Shown in pieces: positions 42,901 through 50,173 of a DNA stretch of 64,000 bases. Position 1 is the stretch's first letter, and each line of letters begins with the position of its first letter. This stretch comes from RPQJ01 sp963732375 (GTDB lineage: Bacteria > Pseudomonadota > Gammaproteobacteria > Steroidobacterales > Steroidobacteraceae). The position numbers and the translations under genes are program-made. The stretch lies in assembly GCA_963732375.1 (NCBI GenBank), contig CAVSZE010000008.1, forward strand, positions 1 to 64,000, written 5' to 3'. The notes beneath the pieces are model-generated. The model did not search any database and was not told where the DNA came from. It was given only the letters and a program-made list of their open reading frames with translations.

Positions 42901-45472
42901 CGGTCCTTCTCGGCACGATCTCGGCAGCGACCGGAAGCAGCGCCGGCAACACGATGGTCGCCAGGATGAAGACCGTCCAGAGGAGGGCCGCGTGCAGCGG
43001 CAACGTCCAGCCGGCGATGAGCGCGAGGAATCCCGCCGGCGCCGAGAGTGTTCGCCGCAGGTTGTCCAGGATCTTCCAGCGGCCGATGACCGACAGGGAG
43101 CTGCGAGGCCGGTCCGTCGTGGCGGCGTCGCGTCGTCCGAGCAGCCACGGCAGCAACTGCCAGTCGCCGCGCGCCCATCGATGCTGGCGCGCCGCGCCGA
43201 CGTCGTAGCGCGCGGGAAATTCCTCGACGACCTCGATGTCGGAGACCAGTCCGGACCGGGCGAAGATTCCCTCGAACAGGTCGTGGCTCAGCAGGGTTCC
43301 ATCGGCAACCCGACCTGCGAGCGCTGCCTCGAATGCGTCGACATCGTAAATGCCCTTCCCGGCATAGGAGCCTTCGCCGAACAGGTCCTGGTACACGTCG
43401 GAGACAGCCGCTGCATATGGGTCGAGCCCGGGCGTGCTCGAGACGATGCGCTGGAATAGCGACCCTTCCCGGCCGGTGGGCAGCGACGGCGTGACCCGAG
43501 GTTGCAGCACGACATAGCCATCGAGCACGCGGCCGGATTCGGCGTCGTACAGGGATCGGTTGAGAGGGTGAGACAGCTTGCCGATCAGCCGTCGGGCTGT
43601 CTCGCGAGGCAGCCTCGTGTCGGCGTCCAGCGTGATGACATTGCGGATCCCGGTCGGGACGGCGGAAACCGATCCGCCCGCATCGACGAAGGTCGTGTCC
43701 CCGGCGCCGCGCAGCAGTCGATTCAGCTCATGAAGCTTGCCCCGCTTGCGCTCCCATCCCATCCACCGGCGCTGGACATCGCTCCATACCCGCCGACGGT
43801 GAAGGAGAAAGAATCGGTCGCCTGCCGGGGCCGGTCCGTACCTGCGATTCAGCCGTGCGATGCCCTGGGCCGCAACCGAGAGCAGCGCCTCGTCGCCGTC
43901 CGCCTGCTCGGACGCTGCATCTACCCAGTCCGACAGCAGCGCGAAATAAATCTCGCCCTCGGGCGACGAGAGATAGTGAATCTCGAGTCTCTCGATCTGC
44001 TCTTCGATCGATTCGGGCGTCGTGAGCAGCGTGGGCACGACGAGCAGCGAGCGAAACTGCGCGGGCACGCCTTCCCGTAGTGCGAGGCCTGGCAGTATCG
44101 TCGCGTGGACGGCCGTGGTCACCACTCGGTTGACGAAAGCGACCGACGCGTCCAGCGCGGGAAACAGGCCAAGCACGCCGAGCAGGACCAGTCGCCAGCC
44201 GCCGACGTCGTGGGCGGCGAGTTCGAGCAGCGCAATGGCCAGCGCGGTGGCGGCGAACAGGACGATGGCCGAGCCATAGGGACCCGCACCGCGTCGCTTG
44301 ATCCACTTTCCCGGCGCGCGCCAGAAAGGCGTTTGATAACCGATCGCGAGTTCGAATGCCCATCGCCCCCGGCCGACCAGGTGGTATCCGGGATCGCGCA
44401 TGTGATCCGTGCCGCCGCCCGTGGGAGCTGCGGCGGCCAGCGCCGCGCCGGCGATCTCGATCTCGGTGAGCCACGAGCCGCGTGAGAGTTCCTCGATCGC
44501 GCTGCGGTAGAGATTGCGCGTCGCAAAGTCCATCTGTGCAAAGTCACTGCCGTCCCGCAGTGCTTCATCGACGAGGCTGGCGCTCTCGAAGAACTCCGAC
44601 CACTCCAGCTCTGAGATCAGCCGCATGCTGGTGATGATGTTGCGGACGGTCACGTTTGAGCTGCCCTGCCGCAGGTGCTCGGCGTAAACGGCCGCCTCGA
44701 CCGTGGTTCCCTGCGCCGCGAGCCGCCCCTCCAGCCACTTGAATGCCGGTGTCACTCTCGGGTCCTGGTCGCGCAGCCGCTGCACTAGTTCGACCACAAA
44801 GGCTGCGGGAAGGGGCGCGCCGCCACCGTAGGCCCCGATCAGCGCGTCGGGTTCGGGGGGGCGGCCGTGGACACCCAGAAGGCGGTCAGAAATGTCACCC
44901 GCTGCCTCGCGCGCAGTGCGGTTGTCGACGATGCGCTGCACCGCACGACGCAGGTTCTCCACGAGCACGATGCGCAGCGTGATCGCTACCGCCCAGAGTT
45001 CGCCGATGGTCAGCGGCTGGACGGTCTGGTACGCGCCCACGAACCGCAGCAGCGAGTCCGGGTCGAAGTGGCTGTCGGTGTGGGCGACGAACGCCCATGC
45101 GATGCCGAAGACGCGCGGATATCCCACGAGCGGCCCTTGCGCCAGTTTCGGCAGCAGCCGGTAGAAGCCCGGCGGAAGGTCCTCACGGATTTCCCGGATC
45201 TGCGCCTCGACGAGATGGTAGTTGTCGAGCAGCCATTCGGCGGCAGGAGTGATCGCACGGCCTTCCCCCGCCGCCTTCGCTATTGCGCGATAGGCACCGA
45301 GCAGCATGGCCTCATTGTCGCTGAGCCTGACCCCGAGTGGAGGGCGACGCGGCGGCCTCGCCGTCACCGTCTGGGCGACAGCGAGGCTGATAGCGTGCTG
45401 CTCCAGGCGCTCGATGCTGAAGAGCTCTTCGCGCAGGATTTCGTCGTTGTCCCAAGGGGACTCGCGTGGCAC
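36944..45472 (-). CDS. ndvB: cyclic beta-1,2-glucan synthase (NdvB-like)
   Basis: A 2842-residue membrane enzyme. Order: N-terminal region; membrane helices near 415-465; a GT84 glycosyltransferase domain with T-L-D-A-D-T-R-L-P at about 615-623; more helices near 810-985; a glycoamylase-like segment (A-H-H-Q-G-M-T-V-V-A-I-A, about 1481); two GH94 sugar-binding lobes; and a GH94 catalytic domain with T-R-I-S-D-D-R-A-W-L (general-acid region, about 2436). NdvB proteins build cyclic beta-1,2-glucan for osmotic protection and host contact; length matches the family. The start is a GTG at 45472. The palindrome at 45554 lies 81 bp upstream. No ndvA exporter is visible nearby. Confidence 0.93.
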   Translation of the reverse strand: MPRESPWDNDEILREELFSIERLEQHAISLAVAQTVTARPPRRPPLGVRLSDNEAMLLGAYRAIAKAAGEGRAITPAAEWLLDNYHLVEAQIREIREDLPPGFYRLLPKLAQGPLVGYPRVFGIAWAFVAHTDSHFDPDSLLRFVGAYQTVQPLTIGELWAVAITLRIVLVENLRRAVQRIVDNRTAREAAGDISDRLLGVHGRPPEPDALIGAYGGGAPLPAAFVVELVQRLRDQDPRVTPAFKWLEGRLAAQGTTVEAAVYAEHLRQGSSNVTVRNIITSMRLISELEWSEFFESASLVDEALRDGSDFAQMDFATRNLYRSAIEELSRGSWLTEIEIAGAALAAAAPTGGGTDHMRDPGYHLVGRGRWAFELAIGYQTPFWRAPGKWIKRRGAGPYGSAIVLFAATALAIALLELAAHDVGGWRLVLLGVLGLFPALDASVAFVNRVVTTAVHATILPGLALREGVPAQFRSLLVVPTLLTTPESIEEQIERLEIHYLSSPEGEIYFALLSDWVDAASEQADGDEALLSVAAQGIARLNRRYGPAPAGDRFFLLHRRRVWSDVQRRWMGWERKRGKLHELNRLLRGAGDTTFVDAGGSVSAVPTGIRNVITLDADTRLPRETARRLIGKLSHPLNRSLYDAESGRVLDGYVVLQPRVTPSLPTGREGSLFQRIVSSTPGLDPYAAAVSDVYQDLFGEGSYAGKGIYDVDAFEAALAGRVADGTLLSHDLFEGIFARSGLVSDIEVVEEFPARYDVGAARQHRWARGDWQLLPWLLGRRDAATTDRPRSSLSVIGRWKILDNLRRTLSAPAGFLALIAGWTLPLHAALLWTVFILATIVLPALLPVAAEIVPRRTGISARSHTRALGKDLWLAARQTAFQVTFLPHQAWLMADAIGRTLYRLFVSHRDLLEWVTAAQASLSERPDIAGFYRTMAGGVAATVAAALAAYFVGSGAAWIAVPFALLWIASPAIALWISRAPSADKEFPVGVADAHALRLIARRTWRYFETFVTTADNQLPPDNFQEDPNPVVAHRTSPTNIGLYLLAAVSSRDLGWAGTIDTLERLEATFAVLDRLQRFRGHFYNWYDTGDLRPLEPRYVSTVDSGNLAAHLVTVANAARDWMTQPVAHRIAAVGVRDSLLLLRDAKRALPAGPSDQRIDWPGFEERIEAIDVGLRSIDVSDAGLADKLQALTGHAVQLVAIIRPIAPRGSDEGCGDLLFWSEAMLRSIQGWRRDFMQTQGAARILARRLEELETTARNLAAAMEFGFLVDPQRRLLSIGYRAVDGTLDPSCYDLLASEARLASFFAIAKGDVATRHWFRLGRPVTAIRHGAALISWSGSMFEYLMPSLVMRAPAGSLLAQTNHLIVKRQVDYGDTLGIPWGVSESAYNARDLELTYQYSNFGVPGLGLKRGLSEHAVVAPYATALAAMVDPARAAANLARLASIGALGRYGYYEALDYTRSRLRDGAEFAIVRAYMAHHQGMTVVAIANVLLGGIMRDRFHAEPQVQATELLLQERTPRDVSVAHPRAEEVQTAARIGDLPFPKVRRLYSALDGTPQAHLLSNGRYSVMLTAAGSGYSRWRGLGITRWREDPSRDDSGSYLFLRDVESGRVWSAGHQPCGTEPDRYVACFSEDRAEIARTEQGIATLLEVVVSPEDDAEVRRLSITNSGNRVRDIEVTSYCELVLAPPAADAAHQAFSKLFVQTEYVARLGAILAMRRPRSPDEPRVWAGHQAIVEGEALGPVEIETDRARFLGRGREIRDAIALADDRRLSNTVGTVLDPVFALRCRLRVPAGATARIAFWTVAARTRQQALDLLEKHHDANAFVRASTLAWTQAQVQLRHLGITSTEAGLFQRLAGHVLFANASLRPSSDAIRRGSCGPAALWGQGISGDLPIVLLRIDDIDDLAIARQLLQAHEYWRMKQLAVDLVILNERASSYIQDLQVALEALHRTSRSRGQIVADDARGSVFILRTDLIPAATRAALFSVARVVLAAQRGSLSDQLDRARTPVVQRRTRAPRRAPPAEYLVAGPAPDELEFFNGLGGFAAHGTEYVALLAPGQSTPAPWINVVANPAFGFQVAAEGSGFTWSQNSRENQITPWSNDPVTDRPGEAIYLRDEDTGEVWGPTAAPIHDRAAFYSARHGQGYSRFEHESRGVALDLLMYVPLEDPIKISRLTIRNTSARTRLLSVTAYVEWVLGSSRSDAAPFIDTEMDARTGAMFAQNPYNSGFGTRVAFADLAGRQTQWTGNRREFLGPHGTLADPAAMRGTNPLSQQTGAGFDPCGALRAHIRLAPGDTTEVVVLLGQAADTAGAQALIERYRAADLGAVFRDVGAYWDKTLGIVQVNTPVRSMDVMLNRWMLYQSLACRMWARSAFYQASGAYGFRDQLQDAMALAVSQPAVAREHLLRAAGRQFTEGDVQHWWLPATGQGVRTRISDDRAWLAHAVQGYVATTGDVAVLDAIVPFIEGQALRPGEHDSYFQPSIADESASLYEHCARALDQSLAVGAHGLPLIGTGDWNDGMNRVGEAGRGESTWLGWFLYATLDAFAPLAQARGEESRAARWLAHAAALGESLDNQAWDGDWYRRGYFDDGTPLGSASSDECQIDSIAQSWSVISGAANPERAARAMAEADRLLIQRDAGLALLFTPPFDQSTVDPGYVRGYPPGIRENGGQYTHAAAWSVIAFAELGQAGRAMDLFSMLNPVNRTLTRADVHRYKVEPYVVAADVYSVAPHVGRGGWTWYTGSAGWMYRAGLEWILGFRLQGGFLHLAPCIPDDWPGFEIIFRHHDTTYTIVVENPQRISQGIAHAELDGQTLVEGPVVIALVNDGRAHHVRLVLGMTRS

Positions 45473-45553
45473 GGGAAATGGACCTCGGGGGTGGTGAATG
45501 CCCCCGTCGCGGTCGCGGAGTAGATTATTCTGCAGTCTTCGGCGAGCGTTGGA

Positions 45554-45569
45554 TGTTCGCTGCCGTACA
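45554..45569. promoter_or_regulatory. Crp/Fnr-type palindrome, site 5
   Basis: TGTTCGC-TG-CCGTACA, 81 bp upstream of the ndvB GTG start. Confidence 0.55.
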
Positions 45570-45626
45570 GACTCAACTCGTCCGCAGCGTAGCGTTATCC
45601 ACTTGGCCCGGACGCGATGCAGTCAG

Positions 45627-45652
45627 GCCGCGGGCGATACACTGCCCGCGGC
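45627..45652. terminator. hairpin after double-BON gene
   Basis: Perfect 9-bp arms GCCGCGGGC / GCCCGCGGC with an 8-base loop, 10 bp after the BON gene stop (minus strand). No U-tract, so terminator function is likely but not proven. Confidence 0.5.
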
Positions 45653-45662
45653 CGCTACGGCA

Positions 45663-46214
45663 TTACTTCTGCCGGATCTCGAGGTCGTTGCGTACGTCTT
45701 TGACGCCGTCTACCGAGCGCGCAACTTCGCCGGCCCGTGTCTTCATGGCCGTTGAATCGACGAATCCGGTCAGTTGCACCACGCCCTTCTGCGTTTCGAC
45801 GCTGATCTGGTACGACTTCGTCGTCGGATCGTCCATGAACTTCGCCTTGACCGAGGCCGTCACCATGCTGTCATCGACGTCCTGGCCGGCCGTCGCATGC
45901 GGCTTCGTGCTGATGCGAAGATCGTTGCGAACCTCCTTGACGCCCGTGACCGAGCGCGCCACCTTCGTGGCCTGCTGCTTCTGCTGTGTGTTGTCGACAA
46001 AGCCGCCGAGCTGCACGACGCCTCGGTACGTCTCGACGTGGATCTGGCCGGCCTTGGTGACCGGATCATCGACCAGGGCGACCTTCACCTTGGAGGTCAG
46101 TACGCTGTCGTCGAAGACCTCTCCGGCCGACTCCTGTGTACGTGTGGCGGAACAGGCGCTGACCACGGCCAGCACTCCCAGGATTGCGGTAAGTTTCAGA
46201 AATCCGGTTTTCAT
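45663..46214 (-). CDS. double BON-domain lipoprotein (OsmY-like)
   Basis: A 183-residue lipoprotein (lipobox V-V-S-A-C, Cys21) with two tandem BON domains, each ending in a V-K-E-V-R-N-D-L or V-K-D-V-R-N-D-L strand and containing V-V-Q-L-G-G-F-V-D or V-V-Q-L-T-G-F-V-D. The repeat and lipid anchor suggest an envelope-stabilising protein under osmotic or phospholipid stress, as in OsmY/DolP. A palindrome site lies 216 bp upstream, farther than at the other genes. Confidence 0.9.
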   Translation of the reverse strand: MKTGFLKLTAILGVLAVVSACSATRTQESAGEVFDDSVLTSKVKVALVDDPVTKAGQIHVETYRGVVQLGGFVDNTQQKQQATKVARSVTGVKEVRNDLRISTKPHATAGQDVDDSMVTASVKAKFMDDPTTKSYQISVETQKGVVQLTGFVDSTAMKTRAGEVARSVDGVKDVRNDLEIRQK

Positions 46215-46430
46215 ATGTGTTTCCTATCGTGTTGCCGATCTCATCGTTGTCCGCTCCGCGGTGCAGGCCGAAAAGCGAACGTTGTACATAGCTGCTGGCC
46301 TCGGACGCGCTTCTGGTCGCCGTATGATTTCGAGTCTAAACATAGGCAAGAATGCCGCGCTCCCAGATCGCATCGGCCATGGCAGGCCTTCGCCTTCGGA
46401 TACAGGCTAGACGTCCATCTCCGGCCGGTC

Positions 46431-46446
46431 TGTTACCTACCGTACA
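46431..46446. promoter_or_regulatory. Crp/Fnr-type palindrome, site 6
   Basis: TGTTACC-TA-CCGTACA; 216 bp upstream of the double-BON gene. Confidence 0.42.
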
Positions 46447-46494
46447 GATCGCAAAGACCTGCTGGTCAGGTGTTCTTGACCGTAATGTCCATAG

Positions 46495-46520
46495 CGCCGG
46501 CCCGGATAGCCGGGCCGGCG
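46495..46520. repeat. palindromic GATAGCCGG hairpin, copy B
   Basis: Eleven-bp perfect arms around ATAG. It shares the CCGGCC-GATAGCCGGG-CCGGCGC pattern with copy A at 22808. Confidence 0.52.
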
Positions 46521-46545
46521 CACGCATCAAAACGATCATCGGGAT

Positions 46546-46570
46546 GAGTCCGGCGGCAACCGCCGGACTC
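46546..46570 (-). terminator. hairpin after PRC-barrel gene
   Basis: Perfect 11-bp inverted repeat with a CAA loop, 9 bp beyond the PRC-barrel stop (minus strand). No long U-tract. Confidence 0.58.
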
Positions 46571-46579
46571 ACACAGTAA

Positions 46580-47017
46580 CTACGCGTTCAACTTGCCCAC
46601 GTAGGGCTTCGTCCCATAGTAGGCATGGATGCTCTCGGCCCACGCGGCGTCTGCCATGTTGGGCCACTTGTCCTTGTCGAATCCCGGGGCGCGGGACAGC
46701 CGGTCCCTTTCGACGTCCAGCACGAAGCGCTTGTTCTCGGTGTCGAGCGTCAGCGCGCGCCAGGGCACTGCGAAGAGCTTCCCGCCCATGCCGAGAAACC
46801 CACCGAAGGACAACACGGCGTAGGCCACGTGGCCGCTGCGCATGTCCAGCATGATTTCCTTGATGTCACCCAGGTCTTCATCCTGCTTGTTGAATACATC
46901 GCTGCCGATCAGGGTCTCGGCGCCCATCAGTTCCGGGCCGGGCCCGTGCCGCATGTCGGGCCCCGCCATGACATTCGTCTTGTAGATACCGTAGGTATCG
47001 CGTTCCATATAGTTCAT
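46580..47017 (-). CDS. PRC-barrel domain protein
   Basis: A 145-residue cytoplasmic protein with a PRC-barrel: L-I-G-S-D-V-F-N-K-Q-D-E-D-L-G-D-I-K-E-I-M-L-D-M-R-S-G-H-V-A-Y-A-V-L-S-F-G-G, then K-L-F-A-V-P-W-R-A-L-T-L-D-T-E. PRC-barrels act in RNA processing (RimM) and photosynthetic centres, and in many stress-gene clusters with unknown role. G-G-A-G six bases before ATG at 47017 (M-N-Y-M-E-R-D) decides the start among several close ATGs. A weak palindrome site lies about 100 bp upstream. Confidence 0.86.
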   Translation of the reverse strand: MNYMERDTYGIYKTNVMAGPDMRHGPGPELMGAETLIGSDVFNKQDEDLGDIKEIMLDMRSGHVAYAVLSFGGFLGMGGKLFAVPWRALTLDTENKRFVLDVERDRLSRAPGFDKDKWPNMADAAWAESIHAYYGTKPYVGKLNA

Positions 47018-47116
47018 GTTCATCTCCATTCGAGAGCGCATCGGGTGCGCGACAGCAGCGCCTCACCCGAAGGCTGACGCTGCAGGGCCACTGTAGGCCG
47101 ATGAAAGGTCGCGGTC

Positions 47117-47132
47117 TGTTCGGCAACACACG
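47117..47132. promoter_or_regulatory. Crp/Fnr-type palindrome, weak site 7
   Basis: TGTTCGG-CA-ACACACG, 99 bp upstream of the PRC-barrel start. Matches the consensus only in part. Confidence 0.35.
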
Positions 47133-47208
47133 CCGCGGCGACGAGCGGGGGGATGGCTGGCGATGACCGGGACGGTGGTTGCCAGGTCGCCCGGGCGCCT
47201 CGATCGTG

Positions 47209-47961
47209 TCAGTTCGCGAGGCCTGCTAGGAGTTGATGGATTCGGTCCGTCTCCTTCTTGACCACCGCGTAGCACTCGCAGCACAGCCGTTCAAGTCCCG
47301 GCCGGTCCAGCACGGTGATCTTTCCGCGCGTGTACTCGATCACCCCGAGCTTCTGCAGCTTTCCAGCAGCCTCGGTGACGCCTTCGCGGCGGACGCCGAG
47401 CATGTTGGCGATGAGTTCCTGGGTCATGACCAGCTGGTTACTGTCCAGGCGATCAAGAGACAGCAGCAGCCAGCGGCAAAGCTGCTTGTCCACCGAGTGA
47501 TGGCGGTTGCACACCGCGGTCTGCGCCATCTGCGTCAGCAGCGCCTGTGTGTAGCGCAGCAGCAGCAACTGCATCTCGCCGTTGCGATGGAACTCGTCCT
47601 TCAACCTCGGCCCGATCAGGCGGAAGGCATGCCCCGCACTCTGCACGATGGCGCGACTCGGAGTGGTTTCGCCGCCCATGAACAGGGCGATGCCGATCAG
47701 GCCCTCGTTGCCCACCACGGAAATCTCCGCCGATGCGCCGTCCTCCAGCACATACAGCAGGGACACGATCGAGTTCACCGGGAAATAGACGTGCCGGAGC
47801 CTGTCGCCGGGCTCGTACAGCACCTTGCCGAGCGGCATAGGTACGAGTTTCAGGTAAGGGTAGATGCGCTCGCGCGCCTCGGTGGACAGCGCGGCCAGCA
47901 ACTGGTTCCTCCCGGGCGATGGCACCGGGGACGTGGGCCTCTTGCGGGGGGGGGGCTGCAT
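47209..47961 (-). CDS. Crp/Fnr-family transcriptional regulator, paralogue 2
   Basis: A 250-residue regulator very like paralogue 1: Y-F-P-V-N-S-I-V-S-L-L-Y, V-V-G-N-E-G-L-I-G-I-A-L-F-M-G-G, C-N-R-H-H-S-V-D-K-Q-L-C-R-W-L-L-L, helix-turn-helix I-A-N-M-L-G-V-R-R-E-G-V-T-E-A-A, and the Cys-rich end E-R-L-C-C-E-C-Y-A-V-V. Its start (M-Q-P-P-P-R-K-R) contains a run of ten C residues in the coding strand (47946-47955) directly after codon 2, which could slip and switch the gene on and off. A palindrome lies 107 bp upstream, suggesting autoregulation. Confidence 0.88.
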   Translation of the reverse strand: MQPPPRKRPTSPVPSPGRNQLLAALSTEARERIYPYLKLVPMPLGKVLYEPGDRLRHVYFPVNSIVSLLYVLEDGASAEISVVGNEGLIGIALFMGGETTPSRAIVQSAGHAFRLIGPRLKDEFHRNGEMQLLLLRYTQALLTQMAQTAVCNRHHSVDKQLCRWLLLSLDRLDSNQLVMTQELIANMLGVRREGVTEAAGKLQKLGVIEYTRGKITVLDRPGLERLCCECYAVVKKETDRIHQLLAGLAN

Positions 47962-48068
47962 GGTTGTCCTCCACATCGACCTCAAGCGCCGGGCCGGCGC
48001 AGGTCGTCCCGGCGTCTGCCGGTCGACGTTTATCGTGCGCCGATTCAGCCGGTGCGACAACAGGCATC

Positions 48069-48084
48069 TGTGCGCAGGCGTACA
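48069..48084. promoter_or_regulatory. Crp/Fnr-type palindrome, site 8 (best match)
   Basis: TGTGCGC-AG-GCGTACA, a nearly perfect dyad. It lies between divergent genes: 68 bp before the phospholipase D-type gene and 107 bp before crp paralogue 2. Confidence 0.65.
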
Positions 48085-48152
48085 GACCAGGTGACGCCGT
48101 ACGCGCAGCGTTCGCATCAAGCGACTCTCGGGGCAGATTATTGATCAACGGC

Positions 48153-49769
48153 ATGAATTGGCCAGGCGGCGCGCGTTTTCGCCTTCTCCTGTTGCTCGTG
48201 GCAGTGGCTGCCGGCGGCTGTGCGGGGCTGCCGCCCGGGGCCGACTTCCCGCGGAAGCCGTCCACGGCGCTCGCGAATACGGACGAAACCCCCATTGGCG
48301 CACTGTTCGCGAGGCAGTCCGTCGAGCACGGCGGAAACTCGGGGTTCCGCATCATGTCGGTCGGCGTGGACGGGTTCCTGGTCCGCGTGCAGATGATCGC
48401 TGCCGCGAAGAGTACCCTGGACCTGCAGTACTACATCTTCCGCGGCGACGAAACCGGACGGCTGCTGACCGAGGCGCTGCTGCGGGCGGCAGATCGCGGC
48501 GTGCGCGTGCGAGTGCTGGTGGACGACGGGGCAACGATCGCCGGGGACGAGCAGCTCATTGAGCTCGACAGCCACCCATCGATCGAGATCCGGATATTCA
48601 ATCCGTTCGCCTATCGTGGGCATGCCAACGCGCTGCGCGCCATTGAATTCATATTCAACGCAAGGCGACTCGACTATCGCATGCACAACAAGCTGCTGGT
48701 TGTCGATAACACGGCGGCGCTCATCGGCGGCCGCAACATCGGCAACGAGTACTTCCAGATGGATCCCGAGTCGCAAGTGGCCGACGACGACGTGTTCGCC
48801 GCCGGTCCGGTCGCCGCCGAGCTCTCGGCGACTTTCGACGAGTACTGGAACAGTGAGTTTGCGATCCCGGCCGAGGCGCTCGGCAGCAAGCACGGCGAGG
48901 CCCGGGAATTGAACGAACATCGAGAGAAGGAGAGTGGGGGCCCGAGAAAACAACTTGAGACGTTACCGACCCAGGGCATCGACTACGTCGCAAGGATTGC
49001 GACCGGCGAGCCGTATGCCGGGATGATCGCCGGGCGGCTGCCGCTTGTCTGGGCTCACGCGCAGGTCGTCTGCGACAGTCCCGACAAGAAGCACGTTGAA
49101 AATGGCGAACGCGCAGGCCGGCTGATGTCCCGTCCGGTGGCCAGGGCAGCCGGCGCGGTGCAGTCCGAGCTCCTTATGATAACGCCGTACTTCATCCCAG
49201 CGGACGAAGAGCTGCAGATCCTGAAGGACCTGCGTAGCCGCGGTGCACGTGTACGGATTCTTACCAACTCGCTCGAATCGTCGGACGAGCTCGCCGCGCA
49301 GTCCGGCTACCAGCGTTTTCGTGTTCCGCTGCTCGAGGAAGGCGTCGAGCTCTACGAGGTGCGATCGCTGCTCGGAAACACCCGGGGCAGCGGCCAGACG
49401 GCCGCCATTTCGAGATTCGGCAACTATTCGCTGCACGCCAAGATGTTCGTCTTCGACCGTCGGCAGCTGTTCGTCGGTTCGATGAACTTTGACCAGCGTT
49501 CGCACCGACTCAACACCGAGGTCGGCCTGATCATCGACAGTCCACAGCTTGCGCAGCAGACTGCGGTGCGCTTCGATGGCATGGTGCAACCGGCCAACTC
49601 CTACGTGCTGGGACTGGCACCGATCGGAGCCGGAGGACGGCCGCAACTGGTCTGGAATACACTCGAGGACGGAAAGCCGGTCGAATACACGCGCGAGCCC
49701 GCGCGCAGCGAATGGCAGCGTACGCAGGTGGAATTACTGTCGTTGCTGCCCATAGACGGGGAATTATGA
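48153..49769 (+). CDS. phospholipase D-family lipoprotein (cardiolipin synthase-like)
   Basis: A 538-residue lipoprotein (A-A-G-G-C near residue 23) with two HKD motifs: H-N-K-L-L-V-V-D-N-T-A-A-L-I-G-G-R-N at about 176 and H-A-K-M-F-V-F-D-R-R-Q-L-F-V-G-S-M-N at about 430. Two HKDs mark a PLD enzyme; the layout resembles ClsC-type cardiolipin synthases that join phosphatidylglycerol with phosphatidylethanolamine or phosphatidylglycerol. The lipid anchor is unusual for cytoplasmic-side synthases and suggests the periplasmic face. Its stop overlaps the ATG of the DUF5329 gene (ATGA), so the two are coupled. Confidence 0.87.
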   Translation: MNWPGGARFRLLLLLVAVAAGGCAGLPPGADFPRKPSTALANTDETPIGALFARQSVEHGGNSGFRIMSVGVDGFLVRVQMIAAAKSTLDLQYYIFRGDETGRLLTEALLRAADRGVRVRVLVDDGATIAGDEQLIELDSHPSIEIRIFNPFAYRGHANALRAIEFIFNARRLDYRMHNKLLVVDNTAALIGGRNIGNEYFQMDPESQVADDDVFAAGPVAAELSATFDEYWNSEFAIPAEALGSKHGEARELNEHREKESGGPRKQLETLPTQGIDYVARIATGEPYAGMIAGRLPLVWAHAQVVCDSPDKKHVENGERAGRLMSRPVARAAGAVQSELLMITPYFIPADEELQILKDLRSRGARVRILTNSLESSDELAAQSGYQRFRVPLLEEGVELYEVRSLLGNTRGSGQTAAISRFGNYSLHAKMFVFDRRQLFVGSMNFDQRSHRLNTEVGLIIDSPQLAQQTAVRFDGMVQPANSYVLGLAPIGAGGRPQLVWNTLEDGKPVEYTREPARSEWQRTQVELLSLLPIDGEL

Positions 49770-50173
49770 AACTCTGGATGAAGGCTGTACTCGTGCTGGG
49801 GCTGGGGCTGGCGCTCGCGCAGGGAGCGAATGCGGCACGACCGACGCCGGTCGCTGTTGCCGAGATCAATTACCTGTTCGACTACATGGGGCAATCAGGC
49901 TGCGATTTCTACCGCAACGGCGTCTGGTACGACTCCGGAGCAGCCAAGGCTCACCTGCAATACAAGTACGACGCCTTCGCGAAACACGACCAGATTGGAA
50001 CCGCGGAGGACTTCATCGACAAGGCTGCCACGAAGAGCAGCCTGAGTGGGCTAGCCTACAAGGTCCGCTGCGCCGGGGGAGCGGAGCTATCGAGCAACCA
50101 ATGGCTGCGGGATGCACTCGCATCATATCGGTCGAAGCGCGCGTCCGGCGCGGCGGCCAAGCCTAGTTCATGA
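49766..50173 (+). CDS. DUF5329 exported protein
   Basis: A 135-residue exported protein (signal peptide with V-L-V-L-G-L-G-L-A-L-A-Q-G-A-N-A). The mature part has E-I-N-Y-L-F-D-Y-M-G-Q-S-G-C-D-F-Y-R-N-G-V-W-Y, with Cys46 and a second Cys near residue 102, and W-L-R-D-A-L-A-S-Y-R. This fits DUF5329, of unknown function and often beside PLD-type synthases. It is coupled to the PLD gene by ATGA. Its last 11 bases overlap the convergent crp paralogue 3. Confidence 0.8.
   Translation: MKLWMKAVLVLGLGLALAQGANAARPTPVAVAEINYLFDYMGQSGCDFYRNGVWYDSGAAKAHLQYKYDAFAKHDQIGTAEDFIDKAATKSSLSGLAYKVRCAGGAELSSNQWLRDALASYRSKRASGAAAKPSS

Larger units (their letters stand above)
46215..46579. other. intergenic region with palindrome and two hairpins
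   Basis: About 365 bp without a convincing gene. It holds the regulatory palindrome at 46431-46446 and two strong hairpins: 46495-46520 (11-bp arms CGCCGGCCCGG / CCGGGCCGGCG, loop ATAG) and 46546-46570 (11-bp arms GAGTCCGGCGG / CCGCCGGACTC, loop CAA). Confidence 0.7.

Noticed and set aside
47233..48144. 303-codon plus-strand frame over crp paralogue 2
   Set aside because: High-GC antisense shadow; the minus strand carries unmistakable Crp domains.
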